Assembly (NCBI GenBank): GCA_003254885.1
Contig: QANT01003684.1
Span: 1-24,687, forward strand
DNA: 24,687 nucleotides
Direction of reading: 5' to 3'
DNA from: Purshia tridentata
Taxonomy: Eukaryota > Streptophyta > Magnoliopsida > Rosales > Rosaceae
In this document: one piece after another, positions 8,980 through 20,265 of the stretch
How positions within the stretch are numbered: position 1 is the first letter of the stretch
Layout of the letters: each line of letters begins with the position of its first letter
The notes under the pieces: generated by a model
What the model saw: the letters and a program-made list of their open reading frames with translations, nothing else
Databases searched by the model: none
Told to the model about the DNA's origin: nothing
Position numbers and translations under genes: made by a program

Positions 8980-11260
8980 AAGATCTGTGGATCAATGACA
9001 TATCCTTTATGTAAACTTAAACTTAGTACATACATTGCAATATGCCATTCTTGTCTCTCATATGCATGCATGTAATTGCTCACTTGTTAGTACAATGAAT
9101 TTTAATCAACTTATCAACATGTTTCGGTCATGAAATATCCTTTAATTTGTTAATTAGGTTAAAATAACTAATATATATTAAGCTAATTAATTAACATTTT
9201 CTCTCACACGTAGTTTTATCATACACATAGAGAGACAAATATATCTACATCTTACTCTGTAGAAAATAATATACAAAAATATATAAGAATAGAGGATGGT
9301 ATTAGTTGGAGACATCGAATCTAGAACCTCCTAGAACCTGAGTTCTTATACCAGAGTTCTTTGTTTAGCAGTTGCATTTATGTCACGTATGTGTCATCTT
9401 CATGCGTTTGCCCTTCCACTTTCATCCCTAATTATTTCGTTAATTATCTTTTACTACCTCCATCCATTACTTAATGATTGAGGTTGATGAAAAGATCGAT
9501 GGAGATGATCAAGATTGAGGTGAAGTAAAACCAGATTTGACATACTTTTTGTCTTCTTCAATATTGCTTTCAAATAAAACTGGTCAGTGGGAATTTGGAG
9601 AAATCTTTGGCATTAGGGTCTGAGTCAAAATGATGCACATCCATGTATATATATATATATATGCTAGTAACTCAAAGTTGTGAATAAAAGTATTTGATAG
9701 TACAATCATTGAACAATTGAAACTATTTATTTTAATTATATTATTCTCTTTAACTCTATTTGGAGGAATCAAAGTCCACATCCCACACAATAAAGGAAAA
9801 TTACAATTTGATTTGCTCTAAAATTTGCTCATGTTTTGATGCGCACCCAATACTGAAATGAGCAGAGTTGGAATGGAAGTACAAAATGTCTTCCAAAGTT
9901 ACGAGAGTAGAGTTTCACGTGCTTCATAAATATAACAAGGAATCATTTGTCGGACAGAATTATTTTAGATGTTACCCCACCAAGTTGAATACAGTCATGA
10001 GAAGATCTTCAGTACAGCACTTGTAAACATTTTTCACACAAAACTGATCACATGCATGAGTCGCATGTGAGTGGTTTTGAATGTGAGGGAAAAGTCATAT
10101 ACAATAGTTAATAATAATTTTTCACAATGAGAGAGCCTCGTGTGATTTAGAACATGATTATTTGTTTACTATAAGTACAATATGACCGTAAAATTCATAA
10201 GTAAAGGGCCCGAGAATGGTAAAAATTTTGAGTTCTCCACTTTTATTTTATGTGTTGCTGTTGTGTACTTTTAGACCTTTATTTAGTTATCTTTCTAATA
10301 CAAAGATAGACCCGTATAAAGAAATGATGCAAATAGAGATTGTATTTTAGTGGGAAATGAGTAATATATAGAAAGAGGAAATTGTAATGCTGTTTTTCTG
10401 CTTCATGAAAATGACATTGGTATACAGATTTGATAGAGAGATTAATAGAGCTAAATTTCAAAAAGATCAAGCAGCCAAAGGACTCATGAATGCTTCATTA
10501 TAAGCATAACTTATGACTTCATTAACTTTTTATGAATGCGGCCCATTAATTGCATTTGATAAGGAAATCAGGAATAAATTCTCATGAACAATGTGGAATG
10601 TGCAACTTAAGCTTATTTTCAAAAACAAGAAACTAAAATTGGCCAGTTGAAGAAAAGTTCACGCATGTCTTCATTTTATTCAATGCAATTTAACTTTGTC
10701 AAGTAGATCATATAGTTTTACTTTCCAAAGCCTAAAGATGGCTTTATAGTTCAAGTGTTTAGACTGAGAATTTGACCCAAAAAAAAGGGAGGATATACTA
10801 AATTATCCAACAGTGAGCATATCCACTTGGGTCATTCTTTGGAGCTGGGCTTTAAGGAGTCGGTGAGGCCTCATGAGGATGATCCACACAAACTAATTGT
10901 TGTTTAGTTTTTCTCTTTGTTGGGCTTGGGCCCCCAAATACCAGAAAACGTGCAACCTAAATCCACTAATACCCTCCTGTCTTGTACCTATTCGTCTCAT
11001 AGAAGAACTATGAATTACTCAACAAATGTTTTCTAATTCGGAAATTCTAAAAGCACCCCATTGTCTACGTGAAATTTTTTCTATCTAAATTTTGCAAATC
11101 TTTATTGGGCTTAAGGAGTTGATGTATATGATATATCTTGAGTTTGAGTCGGCGGCTAAGTCCGACCTTTCTACATACCCAACTCCCAAGTAAATCTAGA
11201 AAGAATAGGACTTCAATGAAAACACAAAGACTAGAATGAAAAAAAATGTTAAAATCTCAA
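8980..11260. other. AT-rich intergenic DNA upstream of the ERGIC3-like gene
   Basis: No coding gene is seen. A (TA)n run lies at 9646-9662. A CACGTG G-box word occurs near 9917, not tied to any visible gene. Around 10845-11110 several TGGGCT/TGGGCC words (near 10850, 10920 and 11106) appear, which may belong to the distal promoter of the downstream gene. A CCGAC/GTCGG pair lies near 11148-11165. Confidence 0.55.
9646..9662. repeat. (TA)n microsatellite
   Basis: This is a perfect TA dinucleotide run of about eight units. Confidence 0.9.
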
Positions 11261-11264
11261 TTCT

Positions 11265-11289
11265 AAAAAAAAAAAAAAAAAAAAAAAAN

Positions 11290-11357
<68 letters not shown>
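11265..11357. repeat. Poly(A) homopolymer with an ambiguous base
   Basis: Ninety-three positions are A except for one N at 11289. The tract is ~520 bp upstream of the start codon of the + strand gene. It could be the tail of an old retroposed sequence or simple expansion. The N and the length suggest the true length is unresolved in the assembly. The lysine- and phenylalanine-repeat open frames that cross it are artefacts. Confidence 0.95.
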
Positions 11358-11362
<5 letters not shown>

Positions 11363-11530
11363 CAATAGAAAATGCCCGGAGCCGAGTTTCCGGTAAATTG
11401 CATAAAAATGCAAAAGGCGGTTCTCATTTCCCGGCAAGTGGTAACAACGCCTCCCCTCCAAAACTTCTAAAAATAGAAGAAAAAAAGCACTAAAATTTTT
11501 TAAAAATAAAAGAAAATAAAGAAAAACAAA

Positions 11531-11879
11531 TATAAAGTTTTAGAAATTAGATACAAGAAGCTCTGCGAAGGCCAATAGCAAACAAACTCTGACGCCCCGG
11601 TCGTAATTTTTCCAGTAATTTTCTCTCCGTTTTCTCTCTCTGTCTCTCTTTGAATTGAGACGAACGGGGTGTTTGAGTTTCAAGCGTTCAATCCATCAAA
11701 ATCGAATCCGCATCAGATAATTTTAATTTAGTTTTTATTTTGATTTTGATTTTGATTTCGTTTCAGTCTGGAAAATTTTCCCAGACAGATTATGAGGTAA
11801 TCGATCAATCGAATCGAGAAGAGAAGAGAAGAGATAAAAAAATTAAATCAAATCTATCTGAGTTAGATAGCGAACAGAA
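11531..11879 (+). promoter_or_regulatory. Proximal promoter and 5' leader of the ERGIC3-like gene
   Basis: A TATA-like word TATAAAG is at 11531-11537. A pyrimidine patch rich in CTCT (about 11618-11651) follows, a common plant core-promoter or leader element. Transcription could therefore begin around 11565 and give a leader of roughly 300 nt. A minimal two-codon uORF (ATG AGG TAA, 11792-11800) would lie in it. A (GATTTT)-like run and a purine-rich GAAGA tract precede the start codon. The start-site position is inference, because housekeeping genes of this kind often lack a true TATA box. Confidence 0.4.
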
Positions 11880-14608
11880 ATGGAGAACATAATGGGCAAG
11901 CTTCGGAATTTGGACGCGTACCCCAAAATCAACGAGGACTTCTACAGCCGTACACTCTCCGGTGGCGTCATCACTCTCGCTTCCTCCATCGTTATGCTCC
12001 TGCTCTTCCTTTCCGAGCTCCGTACGTTCCCTTTTTTAGATCTACAGCTTATTTATTTTGGGCTTTTCATTGAAGATCTGCTAGTTTTTCTAGGGTTTGT
12101 CCTCATTTCCTAAGAAAATGTTAGAATTTTGATGGGTCATCATGGAAAGAGCATAGACTGCTTCAAATTTCGAAAATTTTATCCCCAATTGTTGATATGC
12201 GTTATTTTTATTACGTGGGTGCAGGGTTATATCTCCATGCGGCAACGGAAACAAAGCTTGTGGTAGATACTTCAAGAGGAGAAACCTTACGTATCAATGT
12301 AATGTTGCTTGATTTATGTCCTATAACAAGTATCAAATAGCTTCTCATTCACCCATATCATATAATGCTTTGCTAGAATTGTGGTACATTGCAATTTACA
12401 ATTGCCCACTTAAAACTAATGGGTGCGTCCTTTTGACATTCGCAAGTGCAGTTTGATGTAACCTTTGCTGCCCTTCCTTGTTCTATACTCAGTCTCGATG
12501 CCATGGACATCAGTGGAGAGCAACACCTTGATGTAGTATGTATTGCAATTAATAATCGGTGACGGTGCGAATGACTTTTGCTCCTCTTCCCTATGTCTCT
12601 CTTGACAGCTGCAAGCAATTACATTCTGCCGTACAATTTTGAGCTTGTGCTTGTGATTCAAGTTTGACATGTTAAAAATTTGTCGTTTTTTATGTACCTT
12701 GCAGAAGCATGATATAATCAAGAAAAGATTAGACTCCCATGGCAATGTTATAGAATCAAGGCAAGATGGAATTGGTGCCCCCAAGGTTAGTAATACAATA
12801 TTGTTGGAATTAAATTTCTTAGGACCAACTATTTTTATTTAATCTCTTATCTCCATATATGTCCATATTTACATTTGATACACCCACGTATAATATATTT
12901 TGGAACTACCTAGTGTATCCAAAATAGTTATTTTCTTTCATGCTGTAATCACAATTTTGTCAATGAATTGCATGAAGGACCTTTAAAAGTTCTCATTGTT
13001 TTTACTCTTCTGTCTTTCATTCTTCTTATACCTGTTTCTCCTTGGCACAGATTGACACGCCCTTACAGAGACATGGTGGAAGGCTTGAGCATAATGAGAC
13101 GTACTGTGGTTCTTGTTATGGTGCAGAAGCGGTATGTTTGCTTGTCTAGATTCTTATACATGTTTCTTTAGTCTATTATCAAAGTTACTTAGAAACAGTG
13201 GAGGTATATTGGGCATCTCATATATGTCCAACAACAGAGAGTTTTTTTAGTATTATAGATGTACCAATTTCATGCCATAATAGTGTAATTGGATATTCAA
13301 AATAAAAACTTTTTATTTCTGTGAAGCTCTTTTTATTGTACTATAATTTTTTATTCCATTGTTGTCTAATATATAGCTTAGAATCACTTAATGCTTAATC
13401 AACTATTAAAATTTGATTTCATTCAGCATCTAAGACGAAATGTTATTCAGCCAAGTCTTTTTGCATTAGGTGTTTGATTAGGTAGCTATGTTTGTCATTT
13501 CCCTCCATCCACTGTTTTAGTTTCTTGCTCTCTATTTCATTTCTGCTGAGGATTTCTGTATGTAGGCAATGTTTTCATTTTGGATTTTGTGCTGAATTAG
13601 ATTTCTAGATGCATTGTGAATATAGCTGAATTTTGGTCAATCATAAGTGATTATGATTTTATACAAAGATGTTTCGATACAAAGAAGTTTCTTTTTGAAT
13701 TATGAGTTTCTTATTTTCTTTTTCTTTTTTGTTTTGTATTTTTATTACTGCAGGCTGATGAGGATTGTTGTAACTCCTGTGAAGAAGTTCGTGAAGCTTA
13801 CAGAAAGAAAGGCTGGGCAATTTCAAATCCAGATCTGATTGACCAGGTTTGTGAACTTAAGAGCTTGAATCCAAATCAGCACTGAAAAAATGAGAAATTT
13901 TTATTGTTGTGATGCCAATATGTGGGTACAAATCAATTTTATGTGTTTGGCTGAAAAGTATTCCCTTTGCCCAATCATATTTGATTTCCAATGTTATGGT
14001 GACGAAATTCATTCATGTTCTGTCATGTGAAACCTCTCAATATGAATCCTTATTCTCTCTCTCTCTCTCTGATTTTTCATTATTAAATAGGCATTTTATA
14101 GTTCATCTCTTAATTATTGCTTCTGAAATTTATAATCATTGGACGTAAGATTAGTTTATGCTAGCTTTACTTAGCAGTCAAAGCTCTCTAACCATATATA
14201 GCTTTTGTAAAGTCATTCATTTAAGGCTGGGTGCTTCCTCAATTGTATCAAGTATCTGTTGGGGTATTGGGTATTCTGGTCTTCCGGTGTGAGTTGATGG
14301 ATGGTTACCCGCATGAGTTATGTTGTTTGACAGATATTTTGATCATAAATCTGATAATGTTTTCTTACATGGTGGAATGTTTGAGGCTGCCTAAGATTGG
14401 TTTATGAATCTTTACTGAAGTTAAAATTTTTCTTGCCTGTTGTGTCACGCACTGAAATATTTGTATTTTATCCTGGGTTATTTGTACAATAAAGAATGAA
14501 ACGTATACATCTAGGATATGCATTGGGCTTAGCTTAGGTCCTAAATCAGAGGAAAGGATGAAAATTAAAGCATCCAACATCTCAGGACAGACTTGATTCC
14601 CATATTTC

Positions 14609-14655
<47 letters not shown>

Positions 14656-16857
14656 CCGCCTCTCTCCCTCTCACACACACTCACTGTCTGCTTTTTATAT
14701 CTCTTAATTTCCCACCATGATGATTTTTCCCTGCCCCTTCAACCTGTACGTACTAATTGCAACATTTGATATTGATTCTATTCTTAAAGTATTTTAGTGC
14801 TTTTAATGCTATACGTTGGATAACAGTGCAAAAGAGAAGGTTTTTTGCAAAGGATTAAAGATGAAGAAGGTGAAGGATGTAATATTTATGGATTCTTGGA
14901 AGTCAATAAGGTGGCTGGGAACTTTCATTTTGCACCTGGGAAAAGCTTTCAACAATCAAATGTTCATGTACATGATCTGCTGGCATTTCAAAAGGATAGT
15001 TTCAATGTAAGACGTAATCCATGATATTTTTTAGTTTTCTTTGTATATGAGATGTTTGTTAGAAAATGTTACAAGACGTGATATTATGAAATCATCAAAT
15101 TTCCTCTAAATGAACTTTTTTATACTCCATCCTTCTTTGTCAGAGGAGCTGTCTAATTAATTTATATTACATGATGCAGATAAGCCACACGATCAACAGA
15201 TTGTCTTTTGGAGATTATTTCCCTGGTGTTGTAAATCCTCTTGATGGGTATGGTTTCCTCTCTTTCCTTCTCTTCAAGTTCTAGTCGGCCATATTTATTT
15301 CTATTGATATGACTTCTTCTAGGTGTAGGATATTTATGACATTATACATATATGTGCTTACATATTGCTTTTTCAACCTTCAGTGTGCACTGGACACAAG
15401 AAACACCAAGTGGGATGTATCAATATTTTATCAAGGTCAGTCTCCTGCAGGATTGCTTCTGTAGTTTTTGCGTACCAATATGCCCTTGTCTAATGGAAAC
15501 CATGTGCATTTTATTGTTTTAGTTCTTTTCCATGTTAGAGTTATATCGTTTACTAGTGCACATACACAAAAGTACACAAAAGACATATTGTTTATATAGC
15601 AGGGTTAAAAGTGGGGAGGGGAAAAAAGAGAGTAAGAAATTTACTGTTTAGATGACTTTAGTTTTTCACTCTTTAGATGTTAATATTAAAAAAAATTTGA
15701 CTATGGACGTATTGTATTTTTGTGAATAAAAGAGCATTAGTCTTTCTTGTACCCCCCCCTTATCACGACATAGGATGCTCTAGCTACAATTTGACCTTTT
15801 ACTCTGTCAGTTGGCAATATTTTACATACCATTGGACCCCAAGGGTTGTTATTTGTTTTTGCCAAAAAAAAAAAGGGTTGATATTTGTTACTTTATAGTA
15901 AAATCAGAATTTGAACAATGTCTTATTTGGAAAGCTTCAAAAGTCCTCTATAATAAAAAAATAAAATAAAAATCAAGTTATTTCGGAACTCACAGATATT
16001 TGGTAGTGAATGATGACACTGGTTCACCTAGCTGCTTTTATTATAAGGAGATCCACATTGGAGGCTGACCCACAATAATTTTATTTTGCAGGTTGTACCT
16101 ACGGTGTATACAGATGTGAGTGGGCACACTATCCAGTCGAATCAGGTGCAGTGACCTCAAAACTTTAAAAAAAAAAAAAAATTAAAGTTGCTAGCTTGTG
16201 GAAGTTTTTTTTTTATTAGTGGAATATGACTTCTGCCCTAATAATTGGACTTTGCAGTTCTCTGTAACTGAACATTTTAGGGGTACAGAAATTGGAAACC
16301 TTCAGTTCCTTCCTGGAGTTTTTTTCTTCTATGACCTTTCTCCAATAAAGGTGGGTTATCTTCTTATTTCCTGATATTTATACAGATATTTGCCCTGCTG
16401 CTGCTGAAAATTTTCATAGATTATTATGGTGCATGGATTTTCTTGTCTCATGCTGTTGATTTGCATGTTGCAGGTAACTTTCACAGTGGGGCATATTTCA
16501 TTCTTACACTTCCTAACAAATGTGTGTGCCATAGTTGGAGGTAATTACCAAATTCTTTCTTTTATTTTTTACTTCTGTCGATGAGAGTATTCTAGTTTCC
16601 ATCTTTGAAGTTTATGTCATTCCATTCATCAAAAGTATATCCAACTCATATATCATTAATCTTTCTGTCTTTATCTCTCTCAACGCTATTCCTGCCCGTT
16701 TCTGTTTTTGTTTTTTTCTTATGGTATTGATGCACAAGCAATGTATTTTTTACTGTTATTGTCAGGTGTTTTCACCGTTTCTGGAATATTAGATTCATTC
16801 ATATACCATGGTCAGAGGGCAATCAAGAAGAAGATGGAAATTGGCAAATTTAGTTGA
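11880..16857 (+). CDS. ERV46/ERGIC3-type ER-Golgi cargo receptor, 13 exons, 386 aa
   Basis: Exons: 11880-12021, 12225-12298, 12452-12535, 12705-12785, 13051-13131, 13754-13846, 14827-15006, 15180-15247, 15384-15435, 16092-16145, 16258-16350, 16474-16540, 16766-16857. All introns are GT-AG and the spliced frame is intact (1161 nt), matching the ~386-residue plant family length. Family role: with ERV41, a membrane receptor that cycles between ER and Golgi in COPI/COPII vesicles and retrieves escaped ER proteins. Visible features: conserved N-terminus MENIMGKLRNLDAYPKINED; membrane segment 1 at ~26-46; a large lumenal domain with the family's cysteine-rich region (C146xxC149, C159C160xxC163, C186) needed for retrieval in yeast Erv46; sequons at N142 and N245; membrane segment 2 at ~345-369; a basic cytosolic tail KKKMEIGKFS. 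Oddity: V339-G340 where relatives usually have E-E or E-K. The introns are 112-980 nt. The function is confident by family. Confidence 0.96.
14054..14070. repeat. (TC)n microsatellite in intron 6
   Basis: This is a perfect TC run of about eight units inside the sixth intron of the ERGIC3-like gene. Confidence 0.88.
14612..14653. repeat. (TC)21 microsatellite in intron 6
   Basis: Twenty-one perfect TC units lie in the 980-nt sixth intron, about 175 bp before the exon 7 acceptor. A degenerate pyrimidine and (CA)-type run continues to about 14685. It is the longest dinucleotide repeat in the window and likely to vary between individuals. Confidence 0.95.
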
Positions 16858-17180
16858 TTGGTTCTGATGGCATATGCTGGTGCTGTATTTGTTGGTTTGT
16901 CGGTCAATGGCTTTCTGGACAGATTCAGTATAGAGGAAGAGGAAGCATGTAATGGACTCCTCATGTGGTTGGGCAAGGCATCTTTTGACCAAAAACTAAA
17001 GTTTTGTCATGAATGGCTTGATCAAGGAAACCTGGGTTGAAATACCTTAAATTTAGACATGCCAAATGCCACAACAATGCTAACAGTGTTGTAATCGCCA
17101 TCTTGATGTGAATATCTGTTTGAAAGCTAAAGAAGGGCTTTTCATTTCTTGCGGGTTAAAAACAAATAATCTCTCTTCCT
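16858..17180 (+). other. Probable 3' UTR of the ERGIC3-like gene
   Basis: This is the region after the TGA stop. The same frame stays open for 60 further codons (to 17040) but has no family support. Weak plant polyadenylation-type words follow (TTGTAAT near 17090, AATAAT near 17166), so the transcript probably ends around 17100-17200. The end is an estimate. Confidence 0.4.
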
Positions 17181-17585
17181 CTTTTCACGCATGATTCTTA
17201 TTTCGACTTACATTTCAATTTTGATTCTATTTCATAAAATTTCTATTTCGATAGTAAAGTACCCATTTTGGGAATGTCCAAGTGCCAAAGACACTGAATG
17301 GGTAAGTTGCTAATTCCTAAAACAGACTATGTACTTTATATGTATGAACAGTAACAATGTTAAAATATAATTAGAAATTCTCCTGAAAAAAATAAAATTA
17401 CTAAACTTTTAAAAGATTCAAAAGCAACTCCTATTACCAATAGTGAGTTATAGGGCTGGGCTTTCTTTTCTTTTGTATTTCAATGGTATTGGACCTGATT
17501 ACAGCTCATTTATTCTTTGAGCTTTTAAGCCCAATACTGAAACTTCATTTTGAAACCTTCTAGATGTATCCAATAATTTCATGCG
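17180..17585. other. AT-rich intergenic DNA
   Basis: No gene, RNA or repeat is recognised between the end of the ERGIC3-like transcript and the next SINE copy. Confidence 0.6.
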
Positions 17586-17597
17586 TACATAAAAAAT

Positions 17598-17690
17598 TGT
17601 AAATTAAGATTGATCTAGTTGGGCAAGAATAAATGCTCTCTCCTACACGCCCGGGTTTCAACACTCGTCCCTTCCCTTTACTCAAAAAAT
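17598..17690 (+). mobile_element. Short tRNA-derived SINE (copy 2, diverged)
   Basis: It aligns by eye with the element at 3846-3938 along most of its length: A-box region TTGATCTAGTTGGGCAAGAA (from 17610), then CTCTCTCCTACACGCCCGG, a damaged B box GGTTTCAACAC, a pyrimidine stretch and an A-rich tail. The B box has lost the invariant TTCGA core, so it should be transcriptionally dead. Possible target duplications TACATAAAAAAT (17586-17597) and TACTCAAAAAAT (17679-17690) differ at two of 12 positions. If they are true, the body ends at 17678. Ends are approximate. Confidence 0.5.
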
Positions 17691-17699
17691 ACCACCACA

Positions 17700-18570
17700 A
17701 AATCTCCCAAAAGAAAGGTTAAGATCATCTGGTCTAGTCTAGTAGAGGGTATTTATTAGTCTCTCTTTATCAAGTTCTTAAATTCAAATCTAAAGTACGA
17801 TAATTGATTGATTGAAGAAAAAAAAAGAAAGAAGAAAAAAACAATGAGAAACACCGCGTCGGCAGCATTAGAGAAAAGGATAGGAAAGGGTAGTCCATGC
17901 CATTGTCTCCATATGGGAGCTTTTGTTTGTTTACAATGATTTGTTGAGATGCTTTTACAATCTATATCCCTCGGGCCCAAAGGTAGCCTCACCTAATCTA
18001 ATTGAATGATCTTTCTTTGCCTTTCACCTTTCACAGCAAAATGCCAAAATCGTTCCATTGGATATCTGCGTTTGCCAATCCTTCTAAAACACTTTTGGAA
18101 TTGGACTCTTTCCATTTCCATTTCACACGTCTTTTTGCTTTGGAATATATCATCTAGGGTTGAAACAAAACATTGACAAGTTATTTTTATACACAAATTT
18201 AACTATTATTTCCATTTAATAAGCAACCCAAATTCTTCACTTTGTAAGAAAAGGATTCCAAATAGCCCTACCAACTTCTTATTTTTTTGGGTCTTTTACT
18301 TTTACCCTCTTGTGTTGTACCTGTGACCTGTCTCATGCAAAATGCACACTTGGAAGGAAGTGGGATGGAAGAATAAGAATAAAGATGGATATGTATATGT
18401 ATATGTGGTGCTGACATCCAAAGAATATGAATAAACTATTTTCACACAGTCTGCCTATAATTTTAATTATGGGGCATCAAAGATAACTTCAAATGGTTAA
18501 ATAGTGTTGTTTGCGTTCATAGTTTAGTGAATAAAAGTCTAGAAATATAAGAAAACGAAAAAGAACAAAA
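17700..18570. other. Intergenic DNA without a supported gene
   Basis: Minus-strand open frames (17756-17992 and 17993-18196) have no domain. A 31-codon + frame with a fair start context lies at 17844-17939 but has no support beyond that. Just after SINE copy 2, 17732-17800 has faint A-box/B-box resemblance, too weak to call. Confidence 0.55.
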
Positions 18571-18574
18571 AAAA

Positions 18575-19190
18575 ATGAAGTGTCAAAACTTCCAGCTTTG
18601 CATGTCATTGTTAATTAAGTTCCTTATCCTAAGGCTTCTAACTAAAGATAGGCTTTCACAAACAAATTGGCATTTAGACCCAAGTTGCCATTTATACAAT
18701 ATTTATGTGGAAACTTTGGATTCTCTTTATGGGTTTTTCCATTTACTAGGGTCTGTTTGAGATAAAATTTATGCTAATTGTCCTACTACTTTATCTTTCC
18801 AAGGTTCATTTATTGATGGGTTTGATTTGATATGGAATTCTCATATATTTCCTATGCCTAATATAGTCTATAAAAAATTTAATTTTGGAAAAGAATTTTA
18901 ATCTATGTTGGAAAATCTAGGATACTACAAATTTTGTTATCTTCAAACATCTTAAAGCTCACCCTGTTGGTCTTTTATTCACACTTAGAGGCTTTTTGGG
19001 TGTTAACCCGCTTAAGAGTCAGTGTGGTAAGGCTAACCTGATGGTCATTTGGGATAGTTAATTTTGATGGTTATGTGATTAAGGGGAAGAAATTAAAGCT
19101 GCTTTGAGTTTAATTATTCGTCATTCTAATAGCAATTTTTATTTGGCTGGATCTCCTTCTCTAGAAGTTAAATCTTATGTCTTTTGTTGA
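18575..19190 (+). pseudogene. Decayed LINE-type remnant: zinc-binding RT domain plus RNase H fragment
   Basis: At 18620-18745 the frame reads LLTKDRLSQTNWHLDPSC and then VETLDSLYGFFHL, the pattern of the zf-RVT zinc-binding domain at the C-terminus of plant LINE reverse transcriptases (typically T-x-DRL, then C-x2-C, then ETxxHLFxxC). Only the first cysteine survives: the second is Y, the histidine is S and the last cysteine is L. About 310 bp on, 19057-19086 reads VNFDGYVIKG, the start of an RNase H domain with its first catalytic Asp. The match continues after a frameshift at 19089-19187 as EIKAALSLIIRHSNSNFYLAGS. Stops and frameshifts separate the pieces. The order fits a plant LINE or the related LINE-derived RNase H proteins. 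It is not functional. Confidence 0.65.
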
Positions 19191-19199
19191 AGGTCAAGT

Positions 19200-20000
19200 A
19201 CTAATTGAAGGATTTATTGGGTTGCGTACAAGAGAAATTGATTGAAGAATACTTAGAAACTTGGGTTCTACGCTTCCACTTAAACTTAAGATTCTATTTT
19301 TCTAAATTTTTCAATCCCACTCATTAGTTTATGATTCATGAATATGGTCACACATGCTTTTAAGCTAGTTGAACACAAACGTTCAATTCAATATATGGTC
19401 CAGTGATATTGCAAAGTTTAGTTCAACTAAGAAAAGATTAATTAACTAATAACTATGCTTTCAAATTCCAAAACTGCATCTGCTTAGTGCATGAACACTT
19501 GACCAAACATGTGCTGACCCCTTAACTGAAGGGTTGAATACTTGAATCAATGACTGCTGAGCTCCATTAATCCTCTCAATTCTCAATTTTCTAGATCATT
19601 ACATTAGTATTCAATTCAATAATTGAGTATTAATTTGAGAAACAGGAAGACAATCACTTGTAACTTGTGCCTCAAACCTAGTGTGACCAACAAAACAATT
19701 ACTTGGCACATGCACTACTCAAACTCAATATGTATGAAAGTCATCTTTTGATTTTCCTATCACCATGTGGTTTTGTTATAATAAGCATTAACTTGTTGCT
19801 TTCACATTAGTCAGGGTCCTCAGTGAATGTGCTACACATAAAAATAGGAGAATATTCCTCATCTACCTACCCATCTAATAATGACAATTATTTTTCTAAC
19901 AATATAATTACAAAAGAAATTAAGCTCAACTTTATGATTGTTAGTAGCAAAAATAGAATACCTGACTTCGTAAATAATTTCTGCTTGAAATTTATAAATC
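19200..20000. other. AT-rich intergenic DNA
   Basis: This may include further LINE-derived sequence just after 19190, but no reading frame supports it. A small stem, ACCCCTT/AAGGGT, lies near 19517-19536. An open frame at 19823-20095 has no domain and runs into the tandem duplication. Confidence 0.5.
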
Positions 20001-20265
20001 AAATTGAAGAAATGACTTTAAATCTTTGTGTATTGATCCTTAATTGGATTGTTTGGGATTCCAAAGTCAAAGAAATCATTTTATGCACTATTTAGTGGAC
20101 AAATTGATGTATTACCAAGTTAAGATCTTTCAAAGCAAATTGAAGCAATGACTTCAAATCTGTGTGTAGTGATCTTGAATCTTGAATCTGATAGTTTGGG
20201 ATTGGTAAGTCAAGGAAATCATTATATCTACTCATAGTGGCCAATTGACAATTGGTGCATTAGCA
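20001..20265. repeat. Imperfect tandem duplication, period ~136 bp
   Basis: The segment from 20001 (AAATTGAAGAAATGACTTTA) recurs from 20137 (AAATTGAAGCAATGACTTCA). The two copies share further landmarks in order: AAATCTTTGTGT/AAATCTGTGTGT, GTTTGGGATT, AAGTCAAAGAAATCATT/AAGTCAAGGAAATCATT, and TAGTGG followed by CAA(A)TTGA. They differ by small indels. No coding function is visible. Confidence 0.75.

Noticed and set aside
11236..11493. Lysine-repeat and phenylalanine-repeat open frames
   Set aside because: They are translations of the poly(A) homopolymer containing an N, not proteins.
11796..11876. Possible 5' UTR intron (AG|GTAATC to CGAACAG) just before the ERGIC3-like start codon
   Set aside because: Only ~80 nt, purine-rich, with no pyrimidine tract before the acceptor.
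17732..17800. Third SINE-like segment next to SINE copy 2
   Set aside because: Only faint A-box and B-box resemblance (TGGTCTAG and AAATTCAAATC), no A tail and no target duplication.
17844..17939. 31-codon small ORF with a fair start context
   Set aside because: No signal peptide, no conserved small-peptide motif and no promoter; expected by chance.
19823..20095. 90-codon + strand open frame
   Set aside because: Runs into one copy of the tandem duplication, which does not keep the frame in the other copy; no domain.
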